DNA from: Lutraria lutraria
Lineage: Eukaryota > Mollusca > Bivalvia > Venerida > Mactridae
Assembly (NCBI GenBank): GCA_964023205.1
Contig: OZ026835.1
Location: 36,615,083-36,679,082 of the forward strand
Direction: 5' to 3'
DNA: 64,000 nucleotides
The position numbers and the translations under genes were made by a program. Positions within the stretch are counted from its first letter, which is position 1. The number at the start of each line of letters is the position of its first letter. The notes beneath the pieces are model-generated. The model worked only from the letters and a program-made list of their open reading frames with translations, ran no database searches and was not told the DNA's origin. Shown piece after piece: positions 1 through 10,900 of the stretch.

Positions 1-310
1 ACCTTATATGGACAGACTTGACAATCAAGGGCACTGCGTACAGGTCACTGTCTGATTTTCGCGGCGTGGGTAATATGATTTATTAGCAACAAAGCGATTC
101 CGAGACGAAGCGCATGCATTAAATATGACTTGCCATGGTGTTGTTTAAACGAGAAATCAATACTATTAATAAAAACTTGAATATACAGTTCCAATTAGAT
201 TTCTACCGCTACATTAAGTTTAAATTTTCATCCATGAAAATGAATCTGGCTTTAAGGTGGAACAAATTCGAAACATGATCAAAGTGACTATGGTAAGAAC
301 TTAAAAAATA

Positions 311-394
311 TGTCAGAAGTGGGATTCGAACCCACGCCTGGAGAACCAGACTGCGACCTGAACGCAGCGCCTTAGACCACTCGGCCATCCTGAC
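311..394 (-). tRNA. tRNA-Leu (CAG anticodon)
   Basis: The 84-nt sequence folds as a class II tRNA. The acceptor stem begins GTCAGGA, the anticodon loop is TTCAGGT (anticodon CAG, decoding CTG), a long variable arm has a CTGG/CCAG stem, and the T-arm is GGGTTCGAATCCC. On the minus strand a T6 run follows the gene directly, a normal RNA polymerase III stop. It is almost identical to the copies at 1264 and 3781. Confidence 0.95.
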
Positions 395-479
395 AGTTAT
401 CACATGCAGATATTCGTCTGTACTGATTTGTTTTGATAAATGCTTACTCACAATTAATAGGCTTCATCACTTAGAATAT

Positions 480-690
480 AAATATTCATACCCATGAAAA
501 AGGTGACCTTTGAGAAAGACAAATCGGTTATTTTTATTTTGATGTTATTTTCGTTCTAAATAATCAATAATGATTTTAAAAATGACTTTCATTCACAGAG
601 TGGCTTTTATTCGGAGGTGACCATTATTCACAGATTGGCCTTTATTCGGAGCTGACCGCTTTCACTTGTTTGATTTTAACCCTAATCAGA
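480..690. mobile_element. Degraded MITE of the GGCCTTTATTC family
   Basis: This region carries the family phrases GGCTTTTATTCGGAGGTGAC and a nearby GGCCTTTATTCGGAG, plus the internal TAAATAATCAATAATG segment, but clean terminal repeats are lost. It belongs to the most frequent element in the window (see the copy at 15942-16116 for an intact one). Confidence 0.6.
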
Positions 691-774
691 AACATAACAA
701 CATAATTTTCAACATGACGGAGCGACAAATGCTATTGATCCAAAATAAATTTGTCGAACGGAATTGGATATTGA

Positions 775-865
775 CCCATGTCCGGTCTTCTGTATCCTAT
801 CTGTCCTCTCTCCGGGTCGGCACTTAGATGACCATAGCTGTCTAATGGGCCGTTGAACACTGATA
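775..865 (+). mobile_element. 3' fragment of tRNA-derived SINE, family S1
   Basis: It ends in the family tail ATGACCATAGCTGTCTAATG followed by GGCCGTTGAACA. The same tail occurs at 2519-2690, 11440-11505, 28888-29035 and 30740-30795. Confidence 0.6.
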
Positions 866-1263
866 AATAAATGGATATTGAGATTACATACTCTTCGAAA
901 GTGTTTGCATAGTTGGCAATTCAAAAACTATTGTTATCTTAGATTAAAATCTAAAATTATTTACTTAAAAATGCTTTCAAATTGTTACTATAGTGTGTGG
1001 ACAGTTATAACTCGTGCGAAATTCGAAACAATTTTAAACTTAAAGAATATCACTGACGGACTTTTTTCGAATTTCAACTTGGATTCATTGTTTTTCAAAT
1101 ATGCTAATTCTAGAACTTTATTTTGACAGTCTTTGTTTTATGTATTTGTGCTATAGCATTTTATTAATTGCGAACTGCGTTCCATCTTGTTAGCTTTAAC
1201 ATCTTAACTTACGTTCGAAGTCTAAATAGAAATGTGTCTGTCAACTTAGTATAGTAAAAAATA

Positions 1264-1347
1264 TGTCAGAAGTGGGATTCGAACCCACGCCTGGAGAACC
1301 AGACTGCGACCTGAACGCAGCGCCTTAGACCACTCGGCCATCCTGAC
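1264..1347 (-). tRNA. tRNA-Leu (CAG anticodon), inverted-duplicate copy 1
   Basis: This 84-nt tRNA-Leu(CAG) has the same sequence as the one at 311-394. On the minus strand a T6 terminator follows the 3' end. The 5' flank (1370-1530) matches, as a reverse complement, the 5' flank of the plus-strand copy at 3781-3864. The two are therefore arms of one inverted duplication. Confidence 0.95.
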
Positions 1348-1696
1348 TTAGTGTCTTGTCACATTAATCTACATCTACTATCTACTTCGGTCTTAAAACG
1401 CTGACGAGTCAAATGTTTGATAAAGTAAATTAAAATTATCAATTTTCAATTTTTCCTTGGACAAACATATCTATTAAAGTGCAAGGGTACAGTACCCTTT
1501 TATATCAATCCAACCACTCAGTAAACCCGTGGCATTTACCTCCCTTGTTAAAAATAGTGAAAACCGCATTTTTTAAAACTCGGCTTGTCACCAGGCGATA
1601 TTGCATCCTTAAAGATTGCCACAGGCGTTTAAAGTGTAAATAGAAATAGACTATTTATGAAGAATACAAAGAAAGAACACCCAGATGAGATTTGTA

Positions 1697-2178
1697 CAGT
1701 CAAACCCGTGTTTGAAGCCACCTCCGAATACAGGCCATTTTTATGAATGTGTTCATACTGGACCCTTTTCGATAATCATGTAAAACATGTTATTTTGTTT
1801 TTTTAGTAGTGATACCTCTCCCACAACATTTTAGAAATAATATCATATATTTAGAATAGTTTTTTTCTTTCCAACGCATTTTCCAATAATTCGTGATAAA
1901 CTTTTTTCCTTGGTAGCAACCACCACCTTACTGTATTTTATTATTTAAAATATTGAATTAACTAACAATTTCGTACATTAATTCCTCGTTTCAATTTGTT
2001 AATATTATGTTCTATATTGCTCTTATTGTCATGTAAAAACATGAATTGAGTAAATAAAAGTTTGAAGTTATGAAAACGGTCAAAGTTTATTTCGAACAAA
2101 ATGATCTAAGAATCAATTAAAACCGCCTGTTTGTATTTTGTCCTTCCCGTGGTGGGCTTTTGTTCAAAGGTTTGACTG
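1697..2178. mobile_element. GGCC-family MITE with internal insertion
   Basis: The termini CAGTCAAACCCGTG and the matching TTTGACTG are flanked by TA. Family-internal sequence is present near each end, but about 300 bp of unrelated AT-rich DNA (about 1755-2085) separates them. Intact copies are about 175-180 bp. Confidence 0.6.
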
Positions 2179-2287
2179 TAATTGTATTAACATGACGATT
2201 ATTTTACAAACGCTATGAAACGGAACACAGTAGAAAAGTATTGCAAACTCCATATGCTACTCTTGAAAGCGTACTAAAATAAAATAA

Positions 2288-2695
2288 AATGAGGGATGCT
2301 CGGTTGCCTAGTGGTAACGCGCTGGACTGCTGAACAAAAAGTCGTGGGTTCGATTCTCAACCCCGCCTTTCGAATTTCTCAGGGACTGAATTATTACTCT
2401 TGACTATTGCACTCCTGGCTGTGCGCGCCTTCCCTTTTTAGGGACGCCTTTTCTATGTGCATATCCGAATAACCGAGTCAAATACTATGCAAATCATGGG
2501 AAGCTTGTTGCGTTTCACCTAGCACGATAGAGGAACCAGGAAAACTCTTCGAAATAAGAGTAGGGGTATAAATGCCCAATTCTCTTCTATATTTTGGGGC
2601 GACCCTGAAATGACCTCAGCTTTCGAATGGGCTGTTAGACACCAGAAACTGAATACTTTTACACCGACACATGAAAAACAGGAAAATAAAGTAAA
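2288..2695 (+). mobile_element. tRNA-derived SINE, family S1, near full length
   Basis: The head resembles a tRNA. It has an A-box-like GCCTAGTGGTAACGC and a B-box GGGTTCGATTCTC, about 40 nt apart as in pol III internal promoters. A body of about 300 bp ends in ATGACCTCAGCTTTCGAATG and a GGGCTGTTAGACACC tail shared with four other copies. It is not a functional tRNA because the stems do not close. Confidence 0.75.
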
Positions 2696-2696
2696 A

Positions 2697-3266
2697 ATCA
2701 CATTTTGTGGTTTTTAATAAGGGAGATAATTTGAATGCTGTGGTATGGTAATTCGGTGAAAAATTCTCCGTAATCTGAAAATAGTTTCTTCAATATATTT
2801 TTTTTCATTTTCTGATTATACATGTTGTTATACCCCCGCATACGAAGTTTAAGATGGGGTTTATTGGAGTCACTCTGTCGGTGGATCGGGCGGTTGGTTG
2901 GTCGGTCCGTCCGTCCGTCCGACCAATCAAACGACCGACCGAGTAACTCCAATATACACCCTCTTAAACTTTGTTTGCCGGGATATAACAACATGTATGA
3001 ATAGAAAATGAAAAAAAGGAAAAGAACAGCTTTCACTCAAATGCTTATAGTATTGTTCAAATTCAAATTCTGAATTTCGATATGTTTTATGTTTGTATAG
3101 CCTATTTAAAGATAACTATATATAAATATGAAATTACTATTATCCTTAGACAAAGAATCTAAGAAATATTGAAGAAATTATTTTCAGATTACGGAGAATT
3201 TTGCACCAAATTACCATACCACTACGTTCAAGTTGTCTCCCTTATTAAAAACCACAAAATGTGATT
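2697..3266. mobile_element. Nested foldback element
   Basis: The outer arms 2697-2800 and about 3165-3266 are close reverse complements of about 100 bp each. Inside lies a second palindrome at 2815-3003, beginning TACATGTTGTTATACCCCC and ending GGGATATAACAACATGTA, with TCGG/CCGA-rich inner arms. The layout indicates one foldback transposon inserted in another. The short reading frames on both strands are by-products. Confidence 0.75.
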
Positions 3267-3780
3267 TTGACTTTATAAGTATGACTACCTATTGTTTGTG
3301 TCTTTTAAGTCTACAAAAAAACATGGTTTTATAAATTATGTCCGTGACTGTCAGCTAGGGGAGTATTTTGCCCTATGATAATGTGAAGACATCTTTCAAA
3401 GGAGGTATCTTTTCACTATAGATTGTTCTTGCAGTTCTGCATGTACGTTGTTCAAGCTCTAGGTGCTATGATGGTCCATTTTTCTATCCTCCAATCATCC
3501 ATTTTTATTGCGTTTTTCACATTGTTATTTTTTGTTAGAAAAAGTGTAGGCACGTACCTACGTGCCTATTGGAGGCTAGTGCTTGAAATCTTTGTGTCTA
3601 GATCTGAATTTGTCATATTTATCATAACACGGTACTGTACCATTGCACTTGAATTGATAATTATGTTTGTCCAAGGCAAAATTAAAAATTGATAATTTTA
3701 ATTTACTTTATTAAACATTTGACACTTCAGCGTGTATATAATAGATATAGATTAATATCAAAACAATGTCAGCGCACTAA

Positions 3781-3864
3781 GTCAGGATGGCCGAGTGGTC
3801 TAAGGCGCTGCGTTCAGGTCGCAGTATGGTTCTCCAGGCGTGGGTTCGAATCCCACTTCTGACA
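3781..3864 (+). tRNA. tRNA-Leu (CAG anticodon), inverted-duplicate copy 2
   Basis: This 84-nt tRNA-Leu(CAG) is followed by a T8 terminator. It differs from the other two copies by one base in the variable arm (TATGG for TCTGG), which breaks one pair of that stem. All identity-determining parts are intact. Its upstream flank (about 3600-3745) is the inverted partner of 1375-1530. Confidence 0.94.
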
Positions 3865-4249
3865 TATTTTTTTTACTAGATATTGCAATTATTTTGTTGT
3901 TTAGGTAATATACATTCCCCTGACCTTGACTCGACATGACATATCATAGTACTATCCTACTCTACTACTCAAGGATAATTTACTTAGTGTTTCAAATACA
4001 TAACATAATATTGATACTTCAATGCATATCACTTATTTATTTTTTGCACACGTCAATATACATCTGTCTATTAGTTATTCATACTTCATGAACTATAGTT
4101 CAAGCACAGTTCATGTTTTCATGAATTCCCTTCGAGGGGGGTATGATCTGCGGCTAGATATGATCCGTTCTTGTCAAGGCTAGAAACTGGAGCAAATATG
4201 AGAGGAGATTGGTCACACGATCTGGAAGAAGTCATAATTATATTATGTA

Positions 4250-4424
4250 CAGACAAACATGTGTTAGTGGCCACAACCGAATAAAGGCCATCCTGTAAAT
4301 AATGACCATTGTTTTAAAAACCGACAATGATTATTTAGTACAAAATGATCTCCGAATATGGCCATTGTCAATTAAGGCCATATTATGTCTTCCCATGGCT
4401 AACCTATGTTCACAGATTTGACTA
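4250..4424. mobile_element. GGCC-family MITE
   Basis: Terminal repeats CAGACAAACATGTG and CACAGATTTGACTA are flanked by TA dinucleotides, with typical GGCCATCCTGTAAATAATG internal sequence. A partial second copy with an expanded G-run follows at about 4515-4630. Size and TA target suggest a Tc1/mariner/pogo-like non-autonomous element. Confidence 0.7.
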
Positions 4425-4936
4425 TATTATTTTGTTAGCTAACAATTTGTATTTTCGAAAAATTAGAAATTCGTCTGACTTCTTCTCAGTAACAGCACTT
4501 TGATTACTTCTTGTGTTCCGAAATGACCTCCGAATAAGAGACACTGTCAATAAATCAGTAATGAAACATTTTGTCTTTCCAAGAGGGAGGGGGGGGGGGG
4601 GGCTTTGTTCACATGTTTTACAGTTGTATGTTAGCTTGAGTCTTATTGTGAGTGGGACCGTGTTTGAAATGTTTATTCAGATCTTTGTAATCAAAGAAAT
4701 TAATAAAAGTTTGAGCATTTTAATAACATTCATTCCAGTCACAAATACAACATGATATATAAAAAGATGAATGAATAACTTCAAGGTTATGTAAACATTG
4801 TATCACTGTAGTATACATTATTGCTAAGAAGTAAGATCACACACATCGTCTATAAACATTCACAAATACATCATAACATTTGTTTTAAATTATTATATTC
4901 GAGGCACCCACTCTGAACACACGGCGCGGTAGAAAG

Positions 4937-4942
4937 TTTATT
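4937..4942 (-). promoter_or_regulatory. Polyadenylation signal (AATAAA) of the AIF1-like gene
   Basis: AATAAA on the minus strand lies about 47 bases past the TAA stop at 4989. It would give a very short 3' UTR. Confidence 0.5.
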
Positions 4943-4988
4943 AAACATAACATTCTTCTATTCTGGTCCCAAGAAAAAACTTCATTGT

Positions 4989-7900
4989 TTATGGAAGACT
5001 TGCCAAGTCTCTTTTTGGCGCGACACCTGTCGGTCTCTCCTGTTCCTTGCTCTTCTGTTCAAACAACAAAATCCTGAAATAGAAATTATTTCATCAAACT
5101 ATTTCCTGAATAACAAGAGCGCCACAAGCGAGGCAAACGTACGTTTGTTCACCGCCACAATGAGATTTATCCACCTATGAAAATTCATATTTTGCACGGA
5201 CGCAGAGGACTCAGTTATCACAATAGCGCTAAAAATAAGTTTTGCTTATACACAAAGGCCATATGGCAATGTTGAAGTCTAGAAGGGAGATAAGCAATAC
5301 TGGTTTGTATTATATGAATGGATACAATGTACGAATCCACTATTTGGATGACCGGTATGACTTCTCTGATCATCCACTTCATTAGACAGATTAAGAATCT
5401 ACTTTATATTGAAGTCAATTAGTCACAAATATGGACTTAATTGAATAATTACGAATTTTGCGTGTCTATTCTTCATTAACAGTCTTTGAATGATACAATT
5501 GTGTAAGTTTTAAGTATATGACCATTAAAAAAACACAGACAAAAAATTACATGTATATGAAATTCACGCACCTCCAAAATAACCCCAAAGCGTAATATTG
5601 TATATACATTGTCCAATTAAACTTTGCTATTTCTGTAGTAAAATCACACTGTCTCTGAATGTTGTAAACTCTGAGTAGAAATCAGCATACAATCCACTTA
5701 TTCTCTCTTTCTTCCTAGGTCAAATTCTGACCTACTCAAACATTAAGGTCAAAATCTGACCTACTCAAACATTAAGGTCAAAATCTGACCTACTCAAACA
5801 TTAAGTATATCTGACCTACTCAAACATTAAGGTAAAATTCTGACCTACTCAAACATTAAGGTAAAATTCTGACCTACTCAAGCATTAAGATCGGATTCTG
5901 AACTACTCAAGCATTAAGGTCAGATTTTGACCTACTCAAGTATCAAGGTCAAAATCATACCTACTCGATCATTAAGGTCAAGATCAGACCTATGCAAGCA
6001 TTAAGGTCAGATTATGACCAACTCAAGCATTAAGATCAAGATCTGACCTTCTCAAACCTAACATACTCATACATTAAAGTAAAATACTGACGTACATAAA
6101 TACGTCACAAAACTTGCATTTATTTGGGGAACCCAGCTGATAAACATGACTGGGGTCAGATGTAAACACGCCGTCATGTCTGATCATAAATGGGGCTTGT
6201 CACTAAACTTAATTAATGGGACCATGGAATTGGCGTTATTCGCTTGTAAAACAGTATTCGACAAATAAAGCAAAAATGACGTACAGTTTTAATACGGAAT
6301 TCTTTGGCCCGCACATCATTGCAATGAAATCCCTGTAGCATATTGTTCCTTTGTTCGTTCTGTCAATCTCCCTGATCATCTTCTTCATCTCTAAATGTGT
6401 CTTTGCTTGTCCCAATTTCTCCATCATACGAGATAACCCAAACATGTCTAGACAAAAAGTGGAGCAATAAGTAAGTTTTGAAATACACTCAAACATGACA
6501 TGTTAGCGGTCACCTCCGAATAAAGGCCATCCTGTCAATAAAGGTCATTCTTTTAAAAAGTGTCATTGATTAATTAGAAGAACTTGACTTCAAAATAAAG
6601 GCCTTCTGTGAATAAAATAATTTCGTCTTTCCCAAGGGTGGCCTTTGTTCACATGAATGACGGTATTAAATTTGAAATCAGTTTGGTCGGTGAGCAGTAT
6701 GATTTTAAATTTGATATAATCAAACCTGTGAACAAGCGGTTCTAAGTTTTTTTATTTTGTATGACAAACATTAAAAAAAAAATGTTCTTACCAATATTGC
6801 CTTCATCATCTTTTTCAAACTCCAGAAACTTCTCTGAAATAAACAAAACAAGGCATCATGTCAGGGTGTTACAAAATTTTAGATCAGTCTCCATGCTCAC
6901 GTTTCAATTCCTTTTTAAAAGTATCATGGCGAAAAGATGGTGCTTGTTTATGTTTGAATACTTCTTCTGACCACATAGATTTGTTCTTTTCTTTGTTAAG
7001 CTAGCTTACGTAAGATCGTTGGTTCTATCCACGTGTATGCCTTGGGTCTTCCACAAGCATTTAAGCTGGAAAAGTCGCTAAATGATCCTGGCTCTTGGTG
7101 CGACGTTAAACCCCATTGCAAAAATAATTAATTTCTTCAACGTCCGCCGTCAAATCAGTTTTCGGATTATAACAAAAATTGGAAGATAAAGCATATGCTC
7201 GCTTACTAGCATTATTTGAATTGTGGCACGAGAAGCTGATCAGTATATTCTTTAGAAAACATCATACAGAAAAACCTCGATTATCCGAACTCGGGTCATC
7301 CGAAAACGTAGTGTTATCCGAAATGAATATTCGGTCCCGATTTCCCATATATTTTCCAACACAAAATAAACTCGATTATCCGAATCGTGTTATCCGAAAC
7401 CATGGATTATCCGAAATAATATTTCGGTCCCGTCGATTTCGGACAATCGAGGTATTACTCTACAACATGTTGTGCAATTGGACAGCAGTTGCTTTGTCAG
7501 ATTTGGTTGCGGGGCCAAAATCATTCTTGAAACAAAAAATAACCGAAGTACGTTGAACATACGCACCAAATGGCACTACACTAGTATAATTATACCTTTA
7601 AACTTTTGTAAGTTTTCTTTCAAATCTTCAACCTCAGCATAATCAGGATCTTCCATTAATTCCTGAAAAAATATGTTACGAAACTTCTAATATAATATCT
7701 ACATATAATTATATAGGTCTAATATATAGTCTACAATCCATACAATGAAATGTTAGGCCACGTGTAAAGATTGACGGATATATAACATTTACCCATGCCG
7801 TAACCGACATTATCTAAACTTTCTACTTAATATGCTCACATATTTGGCCAACATAACTGAATAATTTGAAGTCATTTTGTGGTTAACATTTCTAAATCAC

Positions 7901-10900
7901 ACTTTGGTGCACATAAGTATCTCTTTAAATGACATTGTTCGCCTTAATTTATGCAAATTCTATATTTTGTCTGATACAGAGAATTTTCTTTAGCAAGAAT
8001 ACAGTAAAACCTGTGTAAGCAGCCAATTTAGAATAAAGCCATCCTGTGAATAAAGGCCATTCTCATAAATAGACTTAAACGAATTTGTCTTGTAGGATCG
8101 TGTACTCGATTAATAAGTCAGACCGAAACCCATTAACTATAGATATATACTTTATTTGCAAATCCATCGAGCCAACTGGTCTATGAGGACAACAACATAC
8201 ATGTATTAACAATCCTATACATTGGCACCATACATAATAATGTAATATGCATGCATACAACATTGCAAATCTATTAATACACTTCTGAGAGGAGATATAT
8301 GCATTAATAAGTAGCATTATCATATGATAATAAATATCAAATCAAGAATGTAATAACATAACTTATTATATATACATACAAAGAAAACAAAAAACAAAGT
8401 GTTATATCAAGATATATCGTGGCAAATTATCATATTAAATTTGTATAATTTGTCTTTTACATAAGAAAGCTTTATGAATATACAAGTCTATCAACCGTAC
8501 ATGAAAGTGGTTTAAATTTTATGGCATAGCAATAGCATGAATGTACTTGCATAGTGTGTCAGCGAAGCAATGCTTACCAGCAGTCTTATTTTATAGGCCA
8601 GTTCCACCTGTCAATCACAGACTGGCGTAAGGTCATTTGAGCTGAGAGCGGAACCATTGTCCAGAAACATTTATCAGCCGAAACATTAAATTCGCATGAA
8701 CTATCAAAATAATTGCTGGTTTGTTTTCAATTACATTTTCACTTTTACTCGTAACCAATATTATAAATTCAAACATACTTGGTATTGCACCAAACTAGTT
8801 ACTTATATTGTATTGTTTTCTAAGATTTTTATATAATGGAGATTCGATAATAAAATGAAACTCGTCTTCTAACTTCATACAAAATTGCATTTTCTATGCT
8901 TCTATGTTTGTTCCACCTGTCAGTTTCTATAGCTAAATAATATGAACTTAATCTGAGTTTCGAAAAGGCTTCTCTATTTCTTTTAACTGTATTGATATCT
9001 GAATAGTGTTTGTATTCAAACTTCCAGCATATTTCCCTATAAGAAATAGCCCTTGGTGATGCACTCAATCTTATCATATTCAATTTTGAGTAAAAGTGTC
9101 CCTTAATATTTGCTTAACAATAGTAAAAATGCTTTTTCCGTTCTACATCTTGATATAACCAAACTTAATAGAAACCTACAGAGCATAATAAACCATGCAG
9201 TAGACTAATCCAGTTTTTAATATTCGGACGCAATTCCAAATCCATTGTAGAATATTATAAATTATTTTCATATATCAAATATCTTTAGACTCTAAAATTT
9301 TCAATCAGAACTTTAAATTAAAAAAAAACACCAGTAACCAACGTTGTACGTGCAAGTTCTCCAGAAACAAAACTATTTTGAGTTACGTGTTTGACGTTTA
9401 ATAATGTTTTGCAGAATTTCATTTTTAATCATTCAATTGGTTTTGAAACATTAAAGCCCAAAACTTCATAGCCATAATTTGAAATAGGTATGACTAATTT
9501 ATCAAACAAATCTAGTCTATGTTTTACTCCTAGTTCTGAAAACTTAAACACATACTTATTAATTTTAAAAATAGCCTTTCTATATTGTCCGAATAAAGAA
9601 GTTTGTGCTTCATGAAAAGATCCTCCAGGTGTAAAAACAATGCCAAGATTATGAAAAAGACTAAACAATTTCAATTTCTTCATTATTGTACATGAATCGC
9701 AAATTCATTGGTAACATGCCACCTTTTTTAAATACCATAACCTTTGTTTTATTAACACTTATCTTTAATTTCCACGTTTCACAATATTCATACAAAATAA
9801 ATAGAGATATAAAGAAAGGTTAAAACAAAGTTTAAAAAGTACGGAATACCATACACAGATGTATATATACTAAGAGTTACCAATAAGATAAAATCTTACA
9901 TACCTGATTAATAGCTTCCAAGGCTTCCTCTTCGGGATTGACTTTGATACCATACTTCTTTGGTGCTGGAAAAAGATGTAAAATAGTTTAATTCACAAAT
10001 TATGTACAACCATAACATAGGTTTAGAAAAAATACTTGATGTTGATTTTTTCTAGGATTTAACACCTCAACAACAGCCATTGTCATTTGGCATGACAATT
10101 GGAAAGATTTAACAGTGGGAATCGAAGACGATGCACAGACGTATACCTAGGAAGTGCTACAGACTTCCAATAAGCTAGCTGGTCATCTACCTCACATGTA
10201 AGATATGTATCGTCTCAGATAGGATTCGAACTCACAGTCATGAAGGGCTTATGGTTACTAGTCAGAGACAATTACCTCACGGATGGCCTGTTGTTGGTGC
10301 AAAGGTGCATTTGGTATGGGTTTCTTTATTCCTAGCTGTCTTTAAGATGTCATTTCGGAACAAAGCTTTTCTGTTTCACTACAGCTGTGATATAAGCCTT
10401 TGTTATTTGCTTGTGATTTTTCAAAATGATGACATAGGAGAGATTTCTTAGGAAATTAGCCTCCAAAAATGCTACGTTACAATCTTATACATGATCAACA
10501 AAGACATTGTGCTCGGTAAACAACAGCTAAGCATTCCAGATAGGCTTTGTATCTATCCCAGATATAGTACTTAGTGCTGCTCTATCAAACTATTTGTAAA
10601 TTGACATTTTCTGCGGAATATCTAGGATTATATGTATTCATTAATGTTGCTAATTTTTCTGTGTCTTTGAAGTTCACTTTCGTGCGACTTTAGAAATAGG
10701 CAGTTTTAATTACTACGGTATTGTGTGTGATGCAAAAGTAATGTTGACTATGAATGTGCATTTAAAGGATCTTTGGTTATATCAGTGAGCAAGTCTACCG
10801 TACAGTTTAGACGGGGAAATTCTCTTCGTCTGACAGATGATAATTACAAACAGACGATTAAACAGAAAGCTAAACACGTGGTAGAAATTTAACACGATCA

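Noticed and set aside
209..451. 80-codon minus-strand frame
   Set aside because: It runs straight through the tRNA-Leu at 311-394.
5716..6076. CRISPR-like array
   Set aside because: Units are directly adjacent with no unique spacers, in an intron of an animal gene.
7179..7556. 125-codon plus-strand frame
   Set aside because: Spans a pogo-like inverted-repeat element inside an AIF1 intron; residues follow the TTATCCGAA repeats.
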